Assembly: GCA_046565505.1 (NCBI GenBank)
Contig: JBKHYJ010000037.1
Location: 1-46,708 of the forward strand
DNA length: 46,708 bases
Origin: JBKHYJ01 sp046565505
GTDB taxonomy: Bacteria; Acidobacteriota; Blastocatellia; UBA7656
Direction of reading: 5' to 3'
The notes under the pieces are model-generated. The model saw only the letters and a list, made by a program, of their open reading frames with translations, was not told the origin of the DNA and did not search any database. Of the stretch, positions 1-7,740 are shown piece after piece; position 1 is the stretch's first letter, and each line of letters starts with the position of its first letter. A program made the position numbers and the translations under genes.

Positions 1-1
1 C

Positions 2-2422
2 GTAAGGATGATGCTTAAGGGCCGGGCCGTCACGGCCATAGCCCTGGTCGCCCTCGCACTCGGGATAGGGGCGAACACGGCCATCTTCAGCGTGGTAAAC
101 GCCGTGCTCCTCCGCCCGCTGCCATACAAGAATGCGGATGAGTTAGTAATGCTCTGGCAGAACAACCCGAGTGTGCAGGTGGGGTTCGATATGCTCCCTG
201 TCACGGTCGCCGATTTCATAGACTGGCGGGACCAGAGTCAGGTCTTTGAGAACATCTCAATTCTCGAAAGCGCGCGCCTCGCTCTCACCGGCCTTGACAG
301 GCCGGAGCGCATCGGCGGCGCGGCCGTCTCCGCGAGCTTCTTCGATCTCATGGGCGCGGAGCCGATTATGGGCCGCGTCTTCAGGCCGGAAGAGGACCAG
401 CCCGGCGCCAATCAGGTGGCCGTCGTGAGTTACGCCCTCTGGCAAAGCCGATTCGCAGCCGCGCCGGACATCGTCGGCAGGACCATGACGCTGGACGGCA
501 AAGACTACACCATCGTCGGCGTCATGCCTAAAGGCTTCCAGTTCCCCCGCTCGCAGGACCTCCCGTCATACTTCCAGATGCCGCCCCAGACGGAGTTGTG
601 GACGCCCATCGGCCTGACGAGCAAGCAGATCGCTAACCGCGGGAGCCATAACAAAGCCGTGATAGCTCGGCTAAAGCCGAACATCACGCTAGAGCAGGCC
701 CAGGCCGAGATGAGCACAATCGCGAGCAGGCTCGAAAAACAGTACAAAGAGGACGAAGGGTACGGCGTCACCGTCCTGCCTATGCGGGACCAGCTCGTCG
801 GCGACGTGCGGGCCGCGCTGTGGGTGTTGTTAGGCGCCGTGGGCTTCGTGCTGCTGATCGCCTGCGCGAACGTGGCGAACCTGCTGCTGGCCCGCGCCGC
901 CTCCCGGCAGAAAGAGATAGCCATAAGAACGGCTCTGGGAGCCAGTCGTGGCCGCGTGCTGCGCCAGCTTTTGACCGAGAGCGTTCTGCTTTCCGCGCTC
1001 GGCGGCTTGCTCGGGGTGCTTCTCGCCGTCTGGGGGATAGACGTGCTTCTCGCCGTCAGCCCGGACAACATCCCTCGTAAGGATGAGATCGGCATCGACG
1101 GCGCGGTGATGGGTTTCACCTTGCTGATCTCGCTTATGACGGGCGTGCTTTTCGGACTCGCGCCCGCGCTACAGGCTTCCCGCTTCAACCTCAATGAGAC
1201 TCTCAAGGAAGGCGTCCGCGGATCGACGGGCGGCCACAACCGCGTGAGCGGCCTCTTGGTCGTGGCGGAGGTCGCGCTGTCTTTGGTGCTCCTGGTCGGC
1301 GCGGGTTTAATGACCCGAAGCTTCTCGAACATTCTAAGAGTTGACCCAGGATTCACGACCGAAAACCTTCTGAGTATGCAAATAGCGTTGCCTGATAACA
1401 AGTACCCGGAGGATCGCCAACAGGTCGCCTTCTTTGAACAGGCGCTTGAGCGAATACGGGCCTTACCTGGGGCCGGGCAGGTGAGCGCCGTCTCTGACCT
1501 CCCCCTGAGCGGGACCGAAGAGATCGACCAATTCACAATAGAGGGGCGGCCCGCGCCGCCAAATCTCAATGACACGCCGCTGGCGGATTTTCGTTTCATA
1601 GATCACGATTACTTCGCGACGATGGGGACTCCCCTCCTGGCGGGGCGGCCCTTCACCGAACAGGATAATGCGAAGTCCCCCGGCGTCGTCATCATCAGCG
1701 AGAGTCTGGCCCGCCGCTATTTCCCCGACGAAGACCCACTGGGCAAGCGCATCAGGCCGGGCGACGCCGAGTCGAAAGGCCCGTGGCTAACTATCATCGG
1801 GGTCGTAACGAACGTGAAGCACTCCGGGCTGGAGGCGGACCCCAGGCCGCAGCTTTACTTCCCCTACCCCCAAAAGTTCTGGGGGCGCATGACGATTGTG
1901 GCGCGGACGAGCGTCGATCCTAAGAGCTTCACGGCCGCGATGCGCGATGCCGTGTGGGCCATAGATAAGGACCAGCCAATCACCAATGTCGAAACAATGG
2001 AGCAATACCTCGCCGCCTCGGTTTCGCACAGGCGATTCAATTTGATAATGCTCGCGGCATTCTCCGTGATAGCCCTGATACTGGCCGGGGCGGGGCTGTA
2101 CGGGGTGATGAGCTACTCCGTCACGCAGCGCACCCACGAGATAGGCATACGCATGGCGCTGGGGGCTAAAAAGCGAGACATCCTCAGGCTGGTCCTACGG
2201 CAAGGCTTGATCCTGGTGGTAGCGGGCCTGGCGATAGGTCTGTCGGCGGCCTTCGCCCTGACGCGCTTTCTATCGAGCATACTGTTCGGCGTGAGCGCCA
2301 CCGACCCTGTCGCATTCGCGGGGGTCTCGGCGGCGCTGGCGATAGTGGCGCTCGCGGCCTGCTACGTCCCCGCCCGCAGGGCGGTTAAGGTGGACCCGAT
2401 GGTGGCGCTGCGGTACGAATGA
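2..2422 (+). CDS. ADOP-type ABC transporter permease (5' end cut by window)
   Basis: This is an inner-membrane FtsX/MacB-like permease of the type called acidobacterial duplicated orphan permeases. The frame is open to the left edge; the first residues (VRMMLKGRAVTAIALVALAL) align with residues about 11-30 of the next three genes, so some ten codons and the true start lie outside the window. The order is: first membrane helix with the GIGANTAIFSVVNAVLLRPLPY signature, a large periplasmic MacB-like domain, four central helices (about nt 810-1310), a second periplasmic domain, three C-terminal FtsX helices, and the C-terminal signature VDPMVALRYE. No ATPase gene is nearby, hence 'orphan'. The substrate cannot be told from sequence. 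It is the first of four tandem paralogs. Confidence 0.93.
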   Translation, partial: VRMMLKGRAVTAIALVALALGIGANTAIFSVVNAVLLRPLPYKNADELVMLWQNNPSVQVGFDMLPVTVADFIDWRDQSQVFENISILESARLALTGLDRPERIGGAAVSASFFDLMGAEPIMGRVFRPEEDQPGANQVAVVSYALWQSRFAAAPDIVGRTMTLDGKDYTIVGVMPKGFQFPRSQDLPSYFQMPPQTELWTPIGLTSKQIANRGSHNKAVIARLKPNITLEQAQAEMSTIASRLEKQYKEDEGYGVTVLPMRDQLVGDVRAALWVLLGAVGFVLLIACANVANLLLARAASRQKEIAIRTALGASRGRVLRQLLTESVLLSALGGLLGVLLAVWGIDVLLAVSPDNIPRKDEIGIDGAVMGFTLLISLMTGVLFGLAPALQASRFNLNETLKEGVRGSTGGHNRVSGLLVVAEVALSLVLLVGAGLMTRSFSNILRVDPGFTTENLLSMQIALPDNKYPEDRQQVAFFEQALERIRALPGAGQVSAVSDLPLSGTEEIDQFTIEGRPAPPNLNDTPLADFRFIDHDYFATMGTPLLAGRPFTEQDNAKSPGVVIISESLARRYFPDEDPLGKRIRPGDAESKGPWLTIIGVVTNVKHSGLEADPRPQLYFPYPQKFWGRMTIVARTSVDPKSFTAAMRDAVWAIDKDQPITNVETMEQYLAASVSHRRFNLIMLAAFSVIALILAGAGLYGVMSYSVTQRTHEIGIRMALGAKKRDILRLVLRQGLILVVAGLAIGLSAAFALTRFLSSILFGVSATDPVAFAGVSAALAIVALAACYVPARRAVKVDPMVALRYE

Positions 2423-2429
2423 TCCATTT

Positions 2430-2551
2430 GGAATTTTGGATTTTGGATTAGGGGATAACACAGCAACGCAGGGCCAGAGGATTGCGGCCCGGTAAACGAG
2501 GGCGCCCAAGTTTGCCCGGTCCCTTCAATCCAAAATCTAAAATCCAAAATC
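2430..2551. repeat. Heptamer-bounded spacer, orientation A
   Basis: The spacer between the first two permease genes is bounded by inverted heptamer-type repeats (GGATTTT units at 2430-2450; AATCCAAAATC units at 2527-2551). The core at 2451-2504 is the exact reverse complement of 5065-5118 in the next spacer (54 of 54 bases). The adjacent 22 bases (2505-2526 against 5043-5064) also match in reverse complement at 17 of 22. This is read directly from the sequence. Inversion or reinsertion through the flanking inverted repeats is inference. Confidence 0.85.
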
Positions 2552-2568
2552 AGAGGGGTGTTTGATCG

Positions 2569-5007
2569 ATGGAGACAATGTTCAAAGACATCAGCTACGG
2601 GATTCGCATGATGGTCAAGAAGCCGGGCTTCACCGCCGTGGCGGTCCTCGCGCTCGCCTTAGGCATCGGGGCGAACAGTTCGATCTTCAGCGTGGTAAAC
2701 GCCGTGCTCCTCCGCCCGCTCCCTTTCAAGGACCCCGACCAGCTAGTCATCGTTAATGAGACTGTTCGCAGGGAGAACCTGGAGATTCGGCCCGCCTCTT
2801 ACCCCGACTTCATAGACTGGCGCGACCAGAACCAGTCGTTCACAGACATAGCCGCCTTCGACAGCCCGAGTTTTAGCCTGACGGGCATCGATGAGCCCGA
2901 GCGCGTCCCCGGCGAGATTGTCTCCGCGAGCTATTTCCCACTTCTGGGCATCCAGCCGAAGATCGGCCGGACCTTTCTCCCCGAAGAAGACCTCACGCCC
3001 GACGCGAGCCCCGTCGCGGTCGTGAGCTACAAGCTCTGGCAGCGGCGCTTCGGGTCCGACCCGGCGCTCGTGGGGAAGACCGTGAAGATTAACGAGAGGG
3101 ACTTCACGGTGGTCGGCGTCATGCCCGAGGGGTTCGAGGGCGTGTCGGGCGGGAGCGAGATATGGGTCCCGATGATGATGGTCTCGACGTTCAGCTCGCC
3201 GCCCGGCAACATCACTAAGCGTGGGAGCCGCTGGCACAGCGTGATAGCGCGCCTGAAGCCCGGCGTGACGATCAAACAAGCCCAGGCTGATATGGAGGCA
3301 ATCGCCGGCCGACTGGAGCAGGTGTACCAGGGCACGAATAAGGACAGGGGAGTGCAGCTCGTCGGCGCGCACGAGGCGGCCGTGGGCGACATGCGCCCGA
3401 CGCTGATCGTGCTGCTGGGGGCCGTGGCATTCGTGCTGCTGATCGCCTGCGCGAACGTGGCGAACCTGCTGCTCGCTCGGGCCACGGTTCGACAGAAGGA
3501 GGTCGCCATAAGAACGGCTCTGGGAGCCAGTCGCAGCCGGTTGATAAGGCAGTTGCTCACCGAAAGCGTGCTGCTCGCGCTGCTGGGCGGCGGCCTGGGG
3601 TTACTGCTCGCGGTCTGGGGCGTGGACCTACTGGTCGCCTTCGTAGGCAATCAGGTCCCTGGCTACATAAAACCTGACATAGACCTCCGCGTGCTCGGGT
3701 TCACGCTCCTTGTATCACTCATGACGGGCGTAGTGTTCGGGCTCGTACCCGCCCTGCAAGCGTCAAAGCCGGGGCTGAACGAGTTACTCAAAGAGGGTAG
3801 CCGCGGGTCCACCGGCGGGGCGCGCCGCCACCGCGTCCGCCGCCTGCTCGTAGTCGTAGAGGTGGCCCTGGCCCTGATGCTGCTGATAGGCGCGGGCCTC
3901 ATGCTGAGGAGTTTCCAACGGCTGCAAGCCTTCGACCCGGGGTTCCGTGTTGATAACCTGCTGAGCGTGCGGGTGAACATCCCGCGCGGGTACTCGCCGC
4001 AGCAGGCGACGGCGTTCCGGCAACAACTCATCGAGCGGGTTCAAGGGCTGCCCGGCGCTCAATCTGTCGGGTTGAGCACGGACGTGCCCTTAGACGGCAA
4101 CACCAGCGCCACGCTGGCGGCGATAGAAGGGCTCACGCCGCCCGACGACGACATAAGGGTTTATGTCCACGCGGTAAGCCCGAATTTCTTGGCCACGCTG
4201 GGGGTTCCGCTGCTGCGCGGCCGCAACTTTAACATTCAGGACAACGACCAGGCCCCGGGCGTCGTCATCATCAGCGACTCTATGGCGCGGCGGCTGTGGC
4301 CCGGCGAAGACCCGACCGGCAAACGGGTCAGCACGAGCAGGGATCAGAAGGGCAACCGCGTATGGAGTCAGGTCGTGGGCGTCGTGGGGGACGTGAAATA
4401 CCGCACGCTCATCCGCGATCAGAATAAAGACCCGGACATATATCTACCCCTGCTTCAAAACCCTGACCGCGCGCTGGCGCTCGCCGTGCGCGCGCAAGGC
4501 GACCCTTCGGCCCTGGTCTCCGCCGTGCGAGGCGAAGTGCGGAGCCTCGACCCGAATCTTCCGGTATTCAACATCGCGACCATGCGCGAGCGCATGGAAA
4601 ACGACACGGCGAGGACCCGCTTCAGCACACTGCTGCTGGGCGTGTTCGCATGCGTGGCGATGCTGCTGGCGGTGGTAGGCATCTACGGAGTGATGGCTTA
4701 TTCCGTCACGCAGCGTACGCACGAGATCGGCATACGCATGGCTCTGGGCGCGAAGCGGGGCGACGTATTGAAACTGGTCGTGGGCGAAGGCATGGCGCTC
4801 GTCGGAGCGGGCGTCGCCATAGGGCTGGTCCTGGCTTTCATCGCGACGCGCGTGCTGGCGAGCCAGCTTTACAGCGTCAGCGCAACTGACCCGGCGACCT
4901 TCTCCGTGGTGCCGCTGATGCTGGCAGGAGTGGCTCTGGGAGCCAGTTACGTGCCGGCACGCCGCGCCACCAGGGTGGACCCTATGGTCGCGCTAAGGTA
5001 CGAATGA
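2569..5007 (+). CDS. ADOP-type ABC transporter permease
   Basis: Full-length (812 aa) MacB/FtsX-like permease. A helix near residues 21-43 carries GIGANSSIFSVV, followed by a MacB-type periplasmic domain. Helices lie near 279-305, 333-356, 375-396 and 424-449, then a second periplasmic domain, and C-terminal FtsX helices near 687-713, 735-762 and 779-799 ending in VDPMVALRYE. That gives a 4+4 helix layout with two similar halves. The ATG at 2569 (METMFKDISYGIRMM) follows an AGGGG at about 2554 and fits the paralogs. Its 3' end and first downstream bases (CGAATGATCCATTTG) match those of its neighbours, which points to tandem duplication that included the flank. The transported molecule is unknown. 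Confidence 0.95.
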   Translation: METMFKDISYGIRMMVKKPGFTAVAVLALALGIGANSSIFSVVNAVLLRPLPFKDPDQLVIVNETVRRENLEIRPASYPDFIDWRDQNQSFTDIAAFDSPSFSLTGIDEPERVPGEIVSASYFPLLGIQPKIGRTFLPEEDLTPDASPVAVVSYKLWQRRFGSDPALVGKTVKINERDFTVVGVMPEGFEGVSGGSEIWVPMMMVSTFSSPPGNITKRGSRWHSVIARLKPGVTIKQAQADMEAIAGRLEQVYQGTNKDRGVQLVGAHEAAVGDMRPTLIVLLGAVAFVLLIACANVANLLLARATVRQKEVAIRTALGASRSRLIRQLLTESVLLALLGGGLGLLLAVWGVDLLVAFVGNQVPGYIKPDIDLRVLGFTLLVSLMTGVVFGLVPALQASKPGLNELLKEGSRGSTGGARRHRVRRLLVVVEVALALMLLIGAGLMLRSFQRLQAFDPGFRVDNLLSVRVNIPRGYSPQQATAFRQQLIERVQGLPGAQSVGLSTDVPLDGNTSATLAAIEGLTPPDDDIRVYVHAVSPNFLATLGVPLLRGRNFNIQDNDQAPGVVIISDSMARRLWPGEDPTGKRVSTSRDQKGNRVWSQVVGVVGDVKYRTLIRDQNKDPDIYLPLLQNPDRALALAVRAQGDPSALVSAVRGEVRSLDPNLPVFNIATMRERMENDTARTRFSTLLLGVFACVAMLLAVVGIYGVMAYSVTQRTHEIGIRMALGAKRGDVLKLVVGEGMALVGAGVAIGLVLAFIATRVLASQLYSVSATDPATFSVVPLMLAGVALGASYVPARRATRVDPMVALRYE

Positions 5008-5015
5008 TCCATTTG

Positions 5016-5144
5016 CGGATTTTAGATTTTGGATTCTGGATTGAAGGGACCAAGCGAGCTTGGCCGCCCTCGTTTACCGGGCCGCAATCCTCTGGCCCTG
5101 CGTTGCTGTGTTATCCCCTAATCCAAAATCTAAAATCCAAAATC
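5016..5144. repeat. Heptamer-bounded spacer, orientation B (inverted copy)
   Basis: The spacer between permeases 2 and 3 is bounded by repeats at 5016-5044 and 5120-5144. Its core (5043-5118) is the reverse complement of 2451-2526, while the flanking permease genes keep the same orientation. The right repeat runs directly into the ribosome-binding sequence AGAAGGGGG of the next gene. Confidence 0.85.
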
Positions 5145-5160
5145 AGAAGGGGGCTTGCTT

Positions 5161-7596
5161 GTGATTAAGACTGTGTCGCAAGACCTGCGTTACGGCATTC
5201 GGACGCTGGCACAGAGACCGGGATTCGCCGCCGCGGCGGCGCTGGCCCTGGCCCTCGGGATAGGTGCGAATAGCGCGATATTCAGCGTAGTCAATGCCGT
5301 CCTGCTGCGCTCTCTTCCGTATGAAGCGCCGGATCAACTCGTAATTGTGCAATCGACCAGGCGGCAGGACCCCAGGCGTTCAGGGTCGGCCTCTTACCCG
5401 GACTTCGCCGACTTCAGGAGCCAGAACCAGGTCTTCGACGACATGGCGGCCTTCCGGTCCAGAGGCTACACGCTGACGGGCGCGGGCGAGCCCGAACGCA
5501 TAGACGGCGCGCGGGTGTCGGCCAGCTTTTTTCAGTTGTTGGGGGCGGAGCCGCACCTGGGCCGCGCCTTTCTGCCGGAAGAAGATAAGCCAGAGGCCGC
5601 GCGCGTCGTCATTATAAGCCACGGGCTTTGGCAGCGCAGGTTCGGCGGCGACCCTGATGTCATCGGGCGGACGCTGACGCTCGACGGCAACAGCTACACG
5701 GTCGTAGGCGTGGCGACCGCGGGCTTCAGCTTCCCCATCGAGATGGAGAAAGCTGACATATGGTCGCCGCTCGCCCTCGACGGGGAATTACTGGAACAGC
5801 GCGGCGCACATTTCCTCAGGGTGATCGCGCGGCTGAAGCCGGGCGTGCCGCTGCAAGCGGCCCAGGCCGAGATGAGTACAATCGCAACCCGACTTGAGCA
5901 GCAGTACCCGGAGGACGACACCGACCGCGTGGTCGCCCTCTATTCTCTGTACGACCACCTGGTCGGGGGCATACGCCCCGCGCTGCTCGTGCTGCTCGCG
6001 GTGGTCGGGTTCGTGCTGCTGATCGCCTGCTCGAACGTGGCGAACCTGCTGCTCGCCCGCGCGGCCACGCGCCAAAGGGAGATAGCCATAAGAATGGCTC
6101 TGGGAGCCAGTCGCGGGCGAATCATACGGCAGTTGATAACGGAGAGCCTGATCCTGGCGTTCATAGGCGGCGGCGCGGGGCTGCTGCTCGCGCTGTGGGG
6201 AGTCGAATCGCTTGTCGCGCTCAGCCCCGCCAACCTCCCGCGCATGAGCGGCGTCGGCGTGGACCGGTGGGTGCTCGGCTTCACCCTGATCGTCTCTGTA
6301 ATGACCGGAATTATTTTCGGGCTCGCGCCCGCCATTAAAGCTTCAAAGCCCGACCTCAACGACGCCCTCAAAGAAGGCGGGCGCGGCTCCACGGAAGGCT
6401 TCAGCGGCCGCCGCCTGCGCAATCTTCTGGTGGTGTCGGAGATGGCGCTGGCCCTCGTCGTGCTCATCAGCGCGGGGCTGCTAATCAGGAGCTTCCTGCG
6501 GCTTCAGCAGGTCAACGCGGGGTTCGACCCGAGCAATATTCTGACGATGCAGGTCGAGTTGCCTTCGTCCAAGTATAAAGAGGGCGTCCAGGTGTCGGCA
6601 TTCTTCGAGCAGGTGCTCGAAAGAATCAACGCCCTGCCGGGGGTGGAGTCCGCGGGCGCGGTTACCACGCTCCCCCTGAGCGGGAGCAATATGCGCACTT
6701 CGTTCACGGTGCAGAACCGCCCCGCGCCGCCGCCGGGGCAGGAGCCTCTGGCACACTTGCGGGCCGTCACGCCGGGCTATTTCCGCACGCTCCGCATCCC
6801 GCTCCTGAAGGGCCAGGAGTTCGGTGAAAACTACAGAAAGAGCAGCCCCGGCCGCATCATCATCAACGACACCATGGCGCGGCGCTTCTGGCCCGACGAA
6901 GACCCCATCGGCCAGCGCATATCAATAGGCATGAGCACGGACGAGGACGAGCCCGCGCTATGGGAGATCGTGGGCATCGTGGGCGACGTGAGACACGCTT
7001 CGCTCGACGCGGAGCCCGCGCCTGAAATGTACGTGCCGCACAGCCAGCAGTCATGGCCTTTCTTGACCCTGGTGATCCGCACTACCTCAGACCCGATGGC
7101 TATGGCGGGGGCCGCGCGCGCGCAAGTCCTGGCCGTCGATAAGGACCAACCTGTGTCGAGCGTCAAGTCTATGGAGGGGATGGTCTCGGCCTCAATCGCG
7201 CAGCCGCGCTTTTATCTGTTGTTGCTCGGCATATTCGCCGCCCTGGCCCTGACGCTGGCGGCCGTAGGGGTCTACGGCGTGCTGTCTTACTCCGTCACTC
7301 AGCGCATGCATGAAATCGGCATACGCATGGCGCTGGGCGCGAAGCCGTTCGACGTTATCAGGCTGGTCGTAGGCCAGGGACTTGTGCTCTCGCTCGCGGG
7401 CGTGGCGGTAGGGCTCGTAGGGGCGTACGTGTTCACGCGGCTCATGTCGAGCATGCTTTACGGCGTGAGCGCGACTGATCCGGTGACGTTCGCCGCTCTC
7501 GCCGTGCTGCTGATGGCCGTGGCCCTGCTAGCCAGCTACGTCCCTGCGCGGCGCGCTACGAAGGTGGACCCGATGGTGGCGCTGCGGTACGAATGA
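5161..7596 (+). CDS. ADOP-type ABC transporter permease
   Basis: Third member of the permease array (811 aa from this start). I prefer the GTG at 5161 because AGAAGGGGG at 5146-5152 sits about 8 bases ahead and the protein then begins IKTVSQDLRYGIRTL, as in the paralogs. A TTG at 5155 is possible in the same frame. It has the same architecture: N-terminal helix with GIGANSAIFSVV, MacB-like periplasmic domain, four central helices, second periplasmic domain, three FtsX helices, and a VDPMVALRYE tail. It lacks an ATP-binding domain. Function beyond membrane permease is not readable. Confidence 0.94.
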   Translation: MIKTVSQDLRYGIRTLAQRPGFAAAAALALALGIGANSAIFSVVNAVLLRSLPYEAPDQLVIVQSTRRQDPRRSGSASYPDFADFRSQNQVFDDMAAFRSRGYTLTGAGEPERIDGARVSASFFQLLGAEPHLGRAFLPEEDKPEAARVVIISHGLWQRRFGGDPDVIGRTLTLDGNSYTVVGVATAGFSFPIEMEKADIWSPLALDGELLEQRGAHFLRVIARLKPGVPLQAAQAEMSTIATRLEQQYPEDDTDRVVALYSLYDHLVGGIRPALLVLLAVVGFVLLIACSNVANLLLARAATRQREIAIRMALGASRGRIIRQLITESLILAFIGGGAGLLLALWGVESLVALSPANLPRMSGVGVDRWVLGFTLIVSVMTGIIFGLAPAIKASKPDLNDALKEGGRGSTEGFSGRRLRNLLVVSEMALALVVLISAGLLIRSFLRLQQVNAGFDPSNILTMQVELPSSKYKEGVQVSAFFEQVLERINALPGVESAGAVTTLPLSGSNMRTSFTVQNRPAPPPGQEPLAHLRAVTPGYFRTLRIPLLKGQEFGENYRKSSPGRIIINDTMARRFWPDEDPIGQRISIGMSTDEDEPALWEIVGIVGDVRHASLDAEPAPEMYVPHSQQSWPFLTLVIRTTSDPMAMAGAARAQVLAVDKDQPVSSVKSMEGMVSASIAQPRFYLLLLGIFAALALTLAAVGVYGVLSYSVTQRMHEIGIRMALGAKPFDVIRLVVGQGLVLSLAGVAVGLVGAYVFTRLMSSMLYGVSATDPVTFAALAVLLMAVALLASYVPARRATKVDPMVALRYE

Positions 7597-7604
7597 TCCA
7601 TTTG

Positions 7605-7723
7605 CGGATTTTGGATTTTGGATTAGGGAAGACAGCGCGGCCCGGGCCGCCGAGCTTACGCCGTTTTAAACGGGCGTAAAGCGCCCGAGCATGCGAATGC
7701 CCTCCAATCCAAAATCCAAAATC
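7605..7723. repeat. Heptamer-bounded spacer with a different core
   Basis: The spacer between permeases 3 and 4 has the same heptamer-type ends (7605-7625 and 7706-7723), but its core (7626-7705) is unrelated to the 2451-2526 core. The core holds a near-palindrome, TTACGCC..GTTTTAAAC..GGGCGTAA, around 7658-7680. Ends conserved and core exchanged is what is seen; a cassette-like exchange is inference. Confidence 0.75.
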
Positions 7724-7740
7724 AGAAGGGGGCTTGATTG

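Noticed and set aside
505..1599. Long minus-strand open frame (364 codons) opposite the first permease
   Set aside because: Ser/Arg/Pro-rich with no domain character; a shadow of the GC-rich coding strand, with similar shadows opposite the other permeases.
2430..7723. Heptamer repeats considered as a CRISPR array
   Set aside because: Repeat units are 7 bases, arranged as inverted ends with single cores and no regular spacers or cas genes.
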